Of a DNA stretch of 64,000 nucleotides, positions 23,598 through 32,602 are shown one piece after another. This DNA is from Luteococcus japonicus. Lineage in GTDB: Bacteria > Actinomycetota > Actinomycetes > Propionibacteriales > Propionibacteriaceae. The stretch spans positions 1,922,001-1,986,000 of the forward strand of contig NZ_RKHG01000001.1 in the NCBI RefSeq assembly GCF_003752415.1, given 5' to 3'. Every line of letters starts with the position of its first letter. The first letter of the stretch is position 1. The translations under genes were made by a program, and so were the position numbers. Below the pieces are notes generated by a model. It had not been told where the DNA came from and ran no database searches. It worked only from the letters and a program-made list of their open reading frames with translations.

Positions 23598-24619
23598 GCG
23601 TCGCGCTGACCATCGAGACCGAGGCCTGGCGCAAGCACCTGCGCAGCATCGCCGACGCCACCCCCGGCCTGGTACCCGTCGCCAAGGGGAATGGCTACGG
23701 CTACGGCCTGGAACGCCTGGCGCAGGAGGCGATCCTGCTCGGTGCCGACGTGATCGCCGTCGGCACCCAGCCGGAGGTCGCGAAGGTCCGCGCCGGTGGC
23801 TGGTCCGGCAGCATCGTCGTACTCACCCCGTGGAGCCCTCACGACGGCGACGAGGTGCTGCGCGAGGAGCAGGTGATCAGCACCATCTCCCGGCTGGACG
23901 ACCTGGATGCCGCGCGTGCCGTGAACCCGCAGGCCCGGATCGTGCTGGAGGTGATGACCTCCATGCGTCGCCACGGGCTGGCCATCGAGGACCTTCCGCG
24001 CGTCGCCGACCGTCTCGGCGAGATGCACGTCGAGGGGTGGACCGTCCACCTGCCGATGGTGGCCGATGACCGGCTCGGAGAGGCGCGGGCCCTGGCGGCC
24101 GCCGCCCTGGCCGCGCACCGCGCGCCGCTGTGGCTGTCCCACCTGCTGGCCGCCGAGTACGACACCCTGCGCGAGGAGGTCAGCGTCCCCACCCGCCTGC
24201 GGGTCGGCACCAAGCTGTGGCTCGGCGCCCCGAAGACCCGTCGCACCACCGCCCGCGTGCTGGACATGCACAAGGTGCGGCGTGGCGAACGGATCGGCTA
24301 CTGGCAGCGCCGGATGCCCACCGACGGCTGGGTGGTGGTGGTCAGCGGCGGCACCGCCAACGGCATCGCCCTGGAGGCCCCGACCTCGGCCGCGAAGCTT
24401 CGCCAGCGCGCCATCACCCTGGTCTCAAGCTCCATGGAGGCCCTGGGCTTTGCGCTCAGCCCCTACACCGTGTCCGGCAAGAAGCGCTTCTTCGTCGAGC
24501 CCCCGCACATGCAGTCCTCGCTGGTCTTCCTGCCCGGCGCCGGCTCGGTGGCAGTGGGCGACGAGGTTCCCGTCGAGCTGCGCCTGACGACGGCGACGGT
24601 GGACGAGATCCGCGGCTGA
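23594..24619 (+). CDS. alanine-racemase-like PLP enzyme
   Basis: The 341-aa protein matches the N-terminal barrel of fold-III alanine racemases. VPVAKGNGYGYG places the PLP lysine at residue 31, and VKVRAGG, MTSMRRHGL and RVGTKLWLG follow the family order. A C-terminal beta domain is present, but I cannot point with confidence to the usual second catalytic Tyr. It is coupled to the FemAB gene by a 4-bp overlap, an arrangement that suggests supply or epimerisation of the amino acid used in the peptidoglycan bridge. The precise substrate is unknown. Confidence 0.72.
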   Translation: MSVALTIETEAWRKHLRSIADATPGLVPVAKGNGYGYGLERLAQEAILLGADVIAVGTQPEVAKVRAGGWSGSIVVLTPWSPHDGDEVLREEQVISTISRLDDLDAARAVNPQARIVLEVMTSMRRHGLAIEDLPRVADRLGEMHVEGWTVHLPMVADDRLGEARALAAAALAAHRAPLWLSHLLAAEYDTLREEVSVPTRLRVGTKLWLGAPKTRRTTARVLDMHKVRRGERIGYWQRRMPTDGWVVVVSGGTANGIALEAPTSAAKLRQRAITLVSSSMEALGFALSPYTVSGKKRFFVEPPHMQSSLVFLPGAGSVAVGDEVPVELRLTTATVDEIRG

Positions 24620-24620
24620 G

Positions 24621-27600
24621 TCACTCGTCCCGCACGGTGGGGACCCTCACGGGTTCCGGGTTGCGGTCCCGCAGGATCGCCAGGGCACTGAAGACCAGGC
24701 CCACTGCAAGCCACAACATCAGGGCCAGGAAGCTGGTGACGGTGCCGGGCGCTCCGGTCATCACGCCCCGCACGGTCTCGACGGCCGGTGTCAGCGGCGA
24801 GAGCAGCCGCAGGACCTCCATGGCCGGGGGGTAGGCCCGGGTGAGGATCGTCGCGCCGGCAACCAGGGCGCAGACCGCGGCCACCAGCCGGCCGAAGACC
24901 CGTAGGAAGGCCACCAGGCTGTGGTTGATGGCCGCGAAGGTCAGGCTGGCGATGACGAGTACTGCGGTGACTGCCGCCCAACGCCCCGCCGACATGTGAA
25001 GGGCAGCCTGTCCGACGGCGCTGACCGCCAGCGCCTGTGCGACGGCGGCCGTGGCGGCGGGCGCCATCTCCTGCACCAGCAGGGCACCGGGGCGGGCCGT
25101 CGAGGTGCGCACCTTGGTGCTGACCGGGTTGAGGGCGCTGTGCAGGGCCATCGCACCCGCCCACAGGGACAGCAGCATCAGCATGCTCACCCACCCGACA
25201 TTGCGGAATTGCTGGCTCTGGGCCGTGTCGATCGGCTTGCCGACGACGTCGGTCAGGCGCTGGCGCTCCCCCATGTCATAGGTGGGCATGTCCGCCTTGG
25301 CAGTGGACACCTTGCGGGCCACGGTCTGGGTGCGGCGGGTCTGCTCCCTGGCGTCCTGGGCGACGGCGGTGGTGCTGCCGTTGACCAGACCGCTGGCCTG
25401 CTGCAGGCCACTGATCTGGCGCTGGAGCTCCGCACTGCGGCTGGCGGCGGTCTGCGCATCGGTGGCGGCCTGACCCGCCGCCGTCGACAGCTCGGCGATG
25501 GTCCGGTCCAGCGTCGCGGCGCGGGTGGCCAGACGGGTGGCATTGTCGCTGATGGCGCCGGTGTCCTCGCCCAGCGAGCTGGCCTGTCCCTGGAGGCCGG
25601 TCATCGTGGTGCCGAGACCGGTCATGCCGTCGTTGAGGATGCTCAGGCTGGTCTGCAGCTGCTTGACGACGTCGGCCTGGGCGAGAGCCGCGGTGGTCAT
25701 GGCATCGGCGCCACCGGTGAGGTCCTTCGCGGCATCGGAGCCGGTACCCACCTCGGTGAGCGCCTCGCGGCTCCTCCCGGCGGTCTCTCCCAGTGAGCTG
25801 AGCTGCGCGGAGACGGTGCTGCTCGACTCATTGAGCTGCTCCAGCGCGGCGGTCACTTCGCGCGAGGCGAGCTCTGGCACGGCCGGGGTCTGGGAGGACG
25901 TCGGCGCCGGGACCGAGGGTCCGGAGCTGGAGGGCTCGGGGGACGACTGTGACGGACTTTCCTGCGGGGCACTGGGGTTCTGGGACGACGGCGGTGCCGT
26001 GACGGTGACGGTGGACGTGGGCCCCGGAGTGGTCTGCTGGCTGGGTGCGGGCTTCGTGACCGTCACCGTCGCGGTCGGAGCCGGGGTGGCTTCGTGGTCC
26101 GCCGACAGGTCCAGGGCAGCCAGACGGTCCGCCAGGCTGGTGAGGGTGGCCGCGAGCTGCTGGGTGCCGATCTGCAGGCCGTCGACCTGCTTGGCCGTCG
26201 CAGAGGTCTGTTCCACCACGACGTCGATCCGCGCGTTCACGGTGCTGGCTCGCAGCGCGGCCACCACCTTCGCCACGGCCTCGTTGTAGCCGGCCTCGTA
26301 GCCCGCCTTGCAGGCACGGACCGCGGCCTTGTCCGCGAAGGCCTGGCACGCGGCGGGCACGGAGCCGGCACCGACGCCGTTGTTCATCCGGACCTCGCCG
26401 GTGGGCAGCGCCTTCTCCAGGGAGTCGTAGGCGCCCTGGAGCTGCTGGGCCGCCGTACTGGTTGCTGCGGCCCGCACCTTGAGGGATTCCAGTTCCTTCA
26501 CATCCGAGCCGAGCTGCCCGGCGGCCACCTTCAGTTCCTTGACCATCGCATCGCGTTGGGCGACGGGATCGACAGGCGCGGCTGGCTGCACCGCAGCCTG
26601 CTGCGCCGGGACGGCGGGGGCTGCGATGATCGCCTGCGCTCCGAGTGCTCCGGCACCCTGGACCAAGGCGGGCTGCGTGGTGGCGTTCTCGTTGGCCTGG
26701 GGCGCAGGCTCTTGTGTGCCTCGTGTGGCCGCCGCCTGGGGCTGGGCCGTGGCCGGCTCCGGCGCGACGTTGCTCTGCTGGGCCGGCTGCTGCGGGCTGG
26801 CCGGTTGCGCCGTCTCACTGGTGGGCGCGGGAGCCGCTGTCGCGGTGGCTTCGGGTGCGGGAGCCGCTGTCGCGGGGGCTTCGGGTGCGGGGGCTTCGGG
26901 TGCGGGAGCCGCTGTCGCGGTGGCTTCGGGTGCGGGGGCTTCGGGGCTCACGGCAGTGGTCTGCGACGCAGGGCCCGATGGGGCCGGCTGTGCGGACTGA
27001 GCGGACTGGGCTGGCGCGGCCGCCTCCCGGCTCGAGATGGCCCGGGGGAGTCCACCCTGGCCCGTGGCCTGCTGCCCTGTGCCCTGTTGCCCCGTCGCCG
27101 CCCCGGCCAGACGCTTCGAGGCGGGAACCGACTGCTCGGTGATGGTGCGGCCCGTGGTCTTCTGGACGGCGGTGGTCACCACCTGCACATTCTTCACGTA
27201 GCTGTCCAGGGACTTCTGGATCTCCACCAACTGCTGCTGCAGCTCCGCCTGCTGGCTCGCGGCGGCGCCCATCTGACCGGTGTACTTCTTTGCTGCCTCC
27301 CGGTTGGCGGCAGCCGCCCTGGCCATCGCAGCCGAGGAGTCAGCCGTCTGCTTGCCCTGCTTCCCGGCGGCCTTGGCCTGGGCTGCCGCGGTCTCCGATG
27401 AGGTCTTCGCCTTGTCCGCGGCTGCCTGGACGCCCTTGGCCTTGGCCGCGGTGTCCTTGATGGCGGCCTCGGCCCGGGCGGCGACCTCGGCATCCGCAGG
27501 AGATGTGGTGGCCCGGGAACCGGCAGCGTCCAGGCTCGCCGCGCTGCTCGCGGCCTTGCTCGAACCCGCGGCCGCCTCGTCGGCGCTGCGGGAACTCGCC

Positions 27601-28271
27601 ACGGCCTGACGGTCGAGCTCCGCGGAGGCGCGCTGCGCGTCGCCGGCCTGGCGCTGCAGCTCGCCCGAGGCCAGATAGGCCTCCTGGGCAGCCGTCGAGG
27701 CATCCCCCAGGGTGGCTCCGACTCGTGTGGAGGCGACGAAGATGTTGTCCAGGTACTTGCGGCTGACCGAGCTGGACAGAGAACGCGTGGCGGCATCGGA
27801 GAGTTGCCCGAAGACCACGTGGTCATTCACGCCGGAGACCGGGGACTGCTCGACGACGAGGGTCGCACGGTCCTGCGAACCGGCATCGCTGGTGCCGGTC
27901 AGGACGCGGGAGAAGCCACTGGGGATCACCACTGACGCCGAGTAACGGCCCGAGGCGAGCCCTTCCTGGGCGTCGGCGACGGAGACGCCATAACGCCAGG
28001 TGAAGCTGGGGCCGTCCTGGGCCTTGAGCGCAAGGGCGTACTCCTGACCCAACTGCATGCGGTCACCGCCGACGCTGGCACCCTCGTCGAGGTTCACGAT
28101 CGCCGCCTCGGAGCGACTCAGCCGGCCCTCGGCGCCGGAACTGACCCACAGTGCACCCGAGGCCATCAGCACGGGCAGCAGGACCATGCCCACCAGGCTC
28201 ATCAGCTGGCGGCGCAGGATGCTCCGGCCCTTGCCCACGCCGTCGCCGGAGGGGTTGGTGGAAGGACTCAT
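24621..28271 (-). CDS. giant YhgE/Pip-type membrane protein (EsaA-like)
   Basis: The 1216-aa protein has one N-terminal membrane helix (about 25-45) followed by the Pip/YhgE domain (AAIVNLDEGASV, LASGRYSASVVIPSGF). A very long extracellular part is rich in coiled coil (Ala/Gln/Lys heptads at about 190-370 and 880-1010) with an Ala/Pro/Glu/Thr low-complexity block (about 405-560). About five membrane helices close the C-terminus. Relatives include the phage-infection protein of lactococci and EsaA/YueB of type VII secretion, but no ESX genes are adjacent. GGAGGTG precedes the ATG. It ends 1 bp from the convergent racemase-like gene. Confidence 0.8.
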   Translation of the reverse strand: MSPSTNPSGDGVGKGRSILRRQLMSLVGMVLLPVLMASGALWVSSGAEGRLSRSEAAIVNLDEGASVGGDRMQLGQEYALALKAQDGPSFTWRYGVSVADAQEGLASGRYSASVVIPSGFSRVLTGTSDAGSQDRATLVVEQSPVSGVNDHVVFGQLSDAATRSLSSSVSRKYLDNIFVASTRVGATLGDASTAAQEAYLASGELQRQAGDAQRASAELDRQAVASSRSADEAAAGSSKAASSAASLDAAGSRATTSPADAEVAARAEAAIKDTAAKAKGVQAAADKAKTSSETAAAQAKAAGKQGKQTADSSAAMARAAAANREAAKKYTGQMGAAASQQAELQQQLVEIQKSLDSYVKNVQVVTTAVQKTTGRTITEQSVPASKRLAGAATGQQGTGQQATGQGGLPRAISSREAAAPAQSAQSAQPAPSGPASQTTAVSPEAPAPEATATAAPAPEAPAPEAPATAAPAPEATATAAPAPTSETAQPASPQQPAQQSNVAPEPATAQPQAAATRGTQEPAPQANENATTQPALVQGAGALGAQAIIAAPAVPAQQAAVQPAAPVDPVAQRDAMVKELKVAAGQLGSDVKELESLKVRAAATSTAAQQLQGAYDSLEKALPTGEVRMNNGVGAGSVPAACQAFADKAAVRACKAGYEAGYNEAVAKVVAALRASTVNARIDVVVEQTSATAKQVDGLQIGTQQLAATLTSLADRLAALDLSADHEATPAPTATVTVTKPAPSQQTTPGPTSTVTVTAPPSSQNPSAPQESPSQSSPEPSSSGPSVPAPTSSQTPAVPELASREVTAALEQLNESSSTVSAQLSSLGETAGRSREALTEVGTGSDAAKDLTGGADAMTTAALAQADVVKQLQTSLSILNDGMTGLGTTMTGLQGQASSLGEDTGAISDNATRLATRAATLDRTIAELSTAAGQAATDAQTAASRSAELQRQISGLQQASGLVNGSTTAVAQDAREQTRRTQTVARKVSTAKADMPTYDMGERQRLTDVVGKPIDTAQSQQFRNVGWVSMLMLLSLWAGAMALHSALNPVSTKVRTSTARPGALLVQEMAPAATAAVAQALAVSAVGQAALHMSAGRWAAVTAVLVIASLTFAAINHSLVAFLRVFGRLVAAVCALVAGATILTRAYPPAMEVLRLLSPLTPAVETVRGVMTGAPGTVTSFLALMLWLAVGLVFSALAILRDRNPEPVRVPTVRDE
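26824..26951. repeat. in-frame tandem repeats coding Ala/Pro/Glu/Thr blocks
   Basis: Units around GGTGCGGGAGCCGCTGTCGC and GGGGCTTCGGGTGC alternate irregularly several times. They encode repeats such as APAPEATATA and APAPEAPA in the extracellular linker of the YhgE/Pip-type protein. Copy number is likely to vary between strains. Confidence 0.7.
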
Positions 28272-28886
28272 CCACGCACCTCCATTCCGTCATGACTCCC
28301 CCACGGGCACGTCATATGGCGCATTCCCTTGCCCGGCTGAAAAATGTGCCATCCGAAAGGTGATTGGTCCAGCTGCCCACCGTCGAGATCCGGACAGCAA
28401 CGGCAGTCCAGGTGCGCACTGACCCACGGCGAGGCCCAGGGCCTGACCGCCTGGGACGCTGCCTGCCGGCGTGCGCACTTCACATGGGTTCCCGTCATCC
28501 ACTCAGACCCATGGCCTGCCACCAAGAGCAGACCGCGGACCACAACTTCTCAAGGCTACCGGCCCCGCCGACGTTCCATCCGCCCCAGTGAGGGCCGAAT
28601 GAGAGTCCCAGATACCCAGATCTACTCCCACCACGATGCCCCACGCGCGCGTGCCCGTACGGACGCCTTCAGGCAATGCACAGTCGACACGAACACCGCG
28701 CGGGCCCACCGGATCCAAATTCCCAAGCCAGAAGGATTTCCATGCTGATCAGATGACCAACCCCTTCAGCTGACGATCAGCTTCGGGGAGGCTCGAAGCC
28801 TCTGACGGGCCACCACCAGACATCCCGAGCCGCGGCCATCACCCCCGATAGACTGTTGGCCTTGCAGCATGCAGGAAGACGCGAGG
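28272..28886. other. 615-bp region without a recognisable gene
   Basis: No open frame here shows the codon pattern of its neighbours, and base composition is less GC-rich. Near the right end CCCC/GGGG and AGCTGA/TCAGCT arms (28761-28788) form an interrupted hairpin. TAGACT at 28850-28855 could be the -10 of the rightward polysaccharide genes. The region separates the giant membrane-protein gene from a divergent glycosyltransferase. It may hold long upstream control or a small RNA, but nothing definite can be named. Confidence 0.4.
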
Positions 28887-30113
28887 ATGAAGGGACCGTC
28901 CATGGACCAGCTTGACCAGAACACCCCCCAGGGCAAGCGCCGGGCGCTGGCGATCAACCAGTACGCCTTCCCCCGCGAGTACGGTGGCATCACCCGCACC
29001 TTCGACATGTTCGACCGCCTCAAGGGCTGGGACTTCCGCATCATCTCCAGCAAGCGGCACCACACCACCGGTGAGGTGATGAGCTCCGTGGACCGGCGCT
29101 TCAACCTGGTCCCGGTCCCGGCCTATGCAGGCAATGGTGGCAAGCGCATCCTCGGCTGGGGTGTCTTCGCCGCCGAGGCCTTCGCCACCGGCCTTGGCAA
29201 GACCTGCGATCTGGTCTTCGCCTCCTCCCCCCAGCTGTTGGCTCCCGTCGCGGGTCTGGCACTGGCCAAGGTGCGCCGCAAGCCCTTCGTCATGGAGGTG
29301 CGCGACCTGTGGCCCGAGAGCCTGGTCAGCGGAGGTTCCCTCAAGGAGGGCAGCCCCCTGCACAAGGCCTTGGTGGCCGTCGAACGCACCCTGTACAAGA
29401 ACGCCGAACAGATCATCGTCGTCACCGACGGCTGGGAGGACCACTTCGCAAGGCTGGGGATCGACGTCGCCAAGCTGAACGTCGTGGGCAATGGCGCCGA
29501 CCTGGCCGAGTTCGACATTCCCCAGACCAAGGAGGAGCTGCGCCAGGAACTGGGGTTCACGCGTTTCACGGCCATCTTCAGCGGGAACCACTCCAGCTAT
29601 GTCGGACTGGACCTCATCCTGGAGGCAGCGGAGAAGCTGCCCGACGTCGACTTCTTCCTGATCGGCTCCGGATCCAACAAGCAGTGGGCCGTCGACGAGG
29701 TGACCCACCGCAAGCTCACCAATGTCCGTTTCCATGACCAGGTGGACAAGGCGGGGCTGGTGCGGCTGCTCAAGGCCGGCGACGTCGGCCTGCACACCGT
29801 GAGCCCGCAGAGCGTCTTCAACAAGGGCATGAGCCCGAACAAGCTGTACGACTACATGGCCTCCGGCCTGGCCGTGGTGTCCAATGCCAAGCAGCCGCTG
29901 CGCAAGGTGATCACCGATGACGAGGTGGGTGCCGTGGTGGAGCCCCTGGACCTGGCCGAGGGCATCGCCCGGGTGCGTGACGCGGACCCGGCCACCATGG
30001 AGCGTTGGCATGCCCGTGCGCGCCAACTGATGACCGATCGCTTCAGCCTGGAGGCCAGCGCCGCCAAGCTGGAGGCGGCCTTGGACAAGGCCATCGCCTC
30101 CTACCGGGCCTGA
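28887..30113 (+). CDS. GT4-family glycosyltransferase (WbuB/Cap-like)
   Basis: The 408-aa cytoplasmic GT-B enzyme begins with INQYAFPREYGGITR, typical of WbuB-type transferases that add a sugar to the undecaprenyl-linked precursor. The donor-site region is SPNKLYDYMASGLAVV near residue 320, and VMEVRDLWPES is a family marker. ATG at 28887 has AGGAAG upstream; ATG at 28902 (AAGGGA upstream) is an equally fair start. It is the first gene of the polysaccharide locus, 86 bp before the initiating transferase. Confidence 0.82.
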   Translation: MKGPSMDQLDQNTPQGKRRALAINQYAFPREYGGITRTFDMFDRLKGWDFRIISSKRHHTTGEVMSSVDRRFNLVPVPAYAGNGGKRILGWGVFAAEAFATGLGKTCDLVFASSPQLLAPVAGLALAKVRRKPFVMEVRDLWPESLVSGGSLKEGSPLHKALVAVERTLYKNAEQIIVVTDGWEDHFARLGIDVAKLNVVGNGADLAEFDIPQTKEELRQELGFTRFTAIFSGNHSSYVGLDLILEAAEKLPDVDFFLIGSGSNKQWAVDEVTHRKLTNVRFHDQVDKAGLVRLLKAGDVGLHTVSPQSVFNKGMSPNKLYDYMASGLAVVSNAKQPLRKVITDDEVGAVVEPLDLAEGIARVRDADPATMERWHARARQLMTDRFSLEASAAKLEAALDKAIASYRA

Positions 30114-30199
30114 ACCGGTTCGCGCACGTAGACTGACGTGCGATCCCGCGGGCCTTGACGATGCCCGCGATCCCCACGGCAGATGACGGAAGGACGTTC

Positions 30200-31582
30200 G
30201 TGGCCCGCAAGGACAACTTCGCCAAGGCGGAGAAGCTGATGATGGTGCTTGCTGACGCCGTCGCCTTCACCGCCTGCCTCTTCCTGTCGGTGTGGTTGCG
30301 GTTCGGAGGCGGCTTCCCCAAGCGCAACATGGCCGACATCTCCAGCGCCTTCGGCTGGGCGCTGCTGGGCTTCGTGGTGGTGAGCGTCTTTTCCGGCGTC
30401 TATGTCCTCTACAACAAGACCAAGCTCGACCTGGTGATCATCACCCTGATCGACCAGATCATCGTCACGGCACTGATCGCGGCGGCGACCTTCGCGGGCA
30501 GCTGGTTCGCCTTCCCGCGCGGTGTGATCGTCATCAACCTGCTGATCAGCTTCGTCGCGCTCTCCCTGGTGCGGGTCCTGGTCTACGGCATCTACCGCAA
30601 GGTGCGTGGCAACAACCGGGTGATGTGCCTGACGGTCCCGGACCACGAGTCCCGCGCGGTGCGCAACTTCCTGTCCAACCGCAGCCCCCGCCACCAGCTC
30701 ACCCACGTCGTCGACGGCAACTACGTGACGCATCTGCGCGATCACCTCGACGAGTACGACTCCGTCCATGTCAGTGACCAGATCGACGACGACACGCGTC
30801 GCGATGTCTACGACTACCTGCTGGAACAGAACAAGGAGATCTTCCTCACCGCGGACTTCCAGCGCCTCCTGATGATCAACCCGAACATCATGAGCATCGA
30901 GGACGAGTCGATCGTGCTGGTCAGCCCCTTCAGGATTCCCGGCGAGTACGACCTGCTCAAGCGCGTCGGAGACTTCCTGGTCGCGCTGGTGGGCCTGATC
31001 CTGGTCAGCCCCATCATGCTCATCACCGCACTGCTGGTGAAGCTCACCTCCCCAGGCCCCGTCTTCTACAAGCAGGTACGCATCACCAAGGACAACAAGG
31101 AATTCGAGATCCTCAAGTTCCGCTCGATGGCCGCCAATGCGGAGGCCACGTCGGGCCCAACCCTGGCCACCAGCAATGACGCCCGCGTCACCCCGCTGGG
31201 CAAGTACCTGCGCAGCATGCGCATCGACGAGCTGCCGCAGCTGATCAATGTGCTGCGTGGCGACATGAGCCTGATCGGTCCCCGCCCGGAGCGTCCCTTC
31301 TTCGTGGAGCAGTTCACCCAGATCAACCCGCACTACCCGCTGCGCCACAATGTGCGCGCCGGCGTGACGGGCTATGCGCAGGTCTACGGCAAGTACGCCA
31401 GCGACTTCCAGGCCAAGCTGAACTTCGACCTGCTCTACATCAAGACCTATTCGCCGATGCTCGACCTCAAGATCGGGCTGCAGACGGTGAAGATCCTGTT
31501 CGACAAGGTTTCCAGCCAGGGCGCCGAGGAGGAGGGCAGCCAGGAGCTGTTGCTGCCCCCCGGCACCGCCGTACTGCACTGA
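30200..31582 (+). CDS. undecaprenyl-phosphate sugar-phosphate transferase (initiating polyprenol transferase)
   Basis: The 460-aa protein has four or five N-terminal membrane helices (about 10-150), a CoA-binding-like middle region, a further membrane segment (about 250-280), and the C-terminal catalytic domain of the WbaP/CpsE family. That domain contains EILKFRSM, RVTPLGKYLRS, RIDELPQLINVLRGDMSLIG and PRPER. It transfers a sugar-1-phosphate to undecaprenyl phosphate and so starts each repeat unit. GTG at 30200 was chosen because GGAAGGA lies 7 nt upstream; an ATG at 30161 or upstream lacks a site. Confidence 0.87.
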   Translation: MARKDNFAKAEKLMMVLADAVAFTACLFLSVWLRFGGGFPKRNMADISSAFGWALLGFVVVSVFSGVYVLYNKTKLDLVIITLIDQIIVTALIAAATFAGSWFAFPRGVIVINLLISFVALSLVRVLVYGIYRKVRGNNRVMCLTVPDHESRAVRNFLSNRSPRHQLTHVVDGNYVTHLRDHLDEYDSVHVSDQIDDDTRRDVYDYLLEQNKEIFLTADFQRLLMINPNIMSIEDESIVLVSPFRIPGEYDLLKRVGDFLVALVGLILVSPIMLITALLVKLTSPGPVFYKQVRITKDNKEFEILKFRSMAANAEATSGPTLATSNDARVTPLGKYLRSMRIDELPQLINVLRGDMSLIGPRPERPFFVEQFTQINPHYPLRHNVRAGVTGYAQVYGKYASDFQAKLNFDLLYIKTYSPMLDLKIGLQTVKILFDKVSSQGAEEEGSQELLLPPGTAVLH

Positions 31583-31592
31583 GGTGGCAGCC

Positions 31593-32600
31593 ATGGCACG
31601 ACGTGTCACGTCGCATGACGTGGCCGCCCTGGCGGGCGTCTCCCGCAGCGCCGTCTCGCTCGTGCTGAACGGGCGCGCCGAAGGGGTCATCTCGGCCGAG
31701 AACCAGGCCGCAGTGCGCGCCGCCGCCAAGGAACTGGGCTACCGACCCAATGGCATTGCCCGGAGTCTGCGCAATGCCGCCACCCACACCATCGGGGTGA
31801 TCACCGACTCGATCGCCTCCGGTACCTACGGCGGCGCCATGATCTCCGGAGCCACCGACGTGGCCGCTCGCAAGGGCTACCTGCTGCTGGCCATCGACTC
31901 CCATCAGGACCGCGAGCTGGAGGTGGAGGCCGTCGACATGCTGAGGGCCCGGCAGTGCGATGCCCTGCTCTTCGCGGCAGAGGGGCTGCACTCCTGGCAG
32001 CCGCCGGAGTCCTTCCTTGCCGAGAAGTGCCTGCTGCTCAATGCCTTCGATCCGCAGGGCCGGGTAGCGGGCGTCGTCGGTGACGAGGAGGTTGGTGGAA
32101 GGCGGGCCACCGAACTCCTGCTGGAGGCCGGCCACCGCCGGATCACCTACCTGACGGGCACCGACGAGGTCATCGCCAATGGGCGTCGCATCACCGGCCA
32201 CCGGGAGGCCATCGAGCGCTCGGGCGCGCACTCCACCCTGGTGCCGTGTGGTTGGGAGATCGACGCCGGGCTGGAGACGGGAACGCGTGTCCTCGACGTC
32301 GCCGAGCCGCCCACCGCCATCATGTGCGCCAATGACCGCGTGGCCGCCGGGGTCTTCCTGGCCGCCGCCCGGCTGGGCCTGAGGATTCCCGAGGACCTGT
32401 CGGTGGTTGGCTATGACGACGATCCGAACGTGGCGCCCCAGCTGGGCTTGAGCACGGTGCTCCTCCCCCACCGGGCCATGGGAGAACGGGCCGCCTCGTT
32501 GCTGCTGGAGGCCCTGGACGGCAAGGAACTGCCCACCGGGGAGATCCCGGTGGACAGTCCGATGGTCCGACGCGAGTCGGTCGCCGCGCCGCGTTCCTGA
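31593..32600 (+). CDS. LacI-family transcriptional regulator
   Basis: The 335-aa repressor has the helix-turn-helix VTSHDVAALAGVSRSAVSLV at the N-terminus and a periplasmic-binding-protein-like sugar domain (TIGVITDSIASGTYGG, GHRRITYLTG, AIMCANDRVAAGV). It most likely controls the convergent GH32/ABC operon, whose promoter carries an 18-bp palindrome of LacI type at 37049. Its ATG is only 10 bp after the sugar transferase stop, with GAGGTGG as ribosome site, so it may be co-transcribed with polysaccharide genes. The effector is probably a fructoside or its phosphate. Confidence 0.85.
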   Translation: MARRVTSHDVAALAGVSRSAVSLVLNGRAEGVISAENQAAVRAAAKELGYRPNGIARSLRNAATHTIGVITDSIASGTYGGAMISGATDVAARKGYLLLAIDSHQDRELEVEAVDMLRARQCDALLFAAEGLHSWQPPESFLAEKCLLLNAFDPQGRVAGVVGDEEVGGRRATELLLEAGHRRITYLTGTDEVIANGRRITGHREAIERSGAHSTLVPCGWEIDAGLETGTRVLDVAEPPTAIMCANDRVAAGVFLAAARLGLRIPEDLSVVGYDDDPNVAPQLGLSTVLLPHRAMGERAASLLLEALDGKELPTGEIPVDSPMVRRESVAAPRS

Positions 32601-32602
32601 GC

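Noticed and set aside
26824-26951. Short direct repeats considered as a CRISPR array
   Set aside because: The units are in frame, have no constant-length unique spacers and encode a low-complexity protein linker. No cas genes are in the window.
28344-28748. Possible 134-codon gene in the long gap
   Set aside because: Codon use is unlike the neighbours, there is no ribosome site and no recognisable fold. It was left as noncoding.
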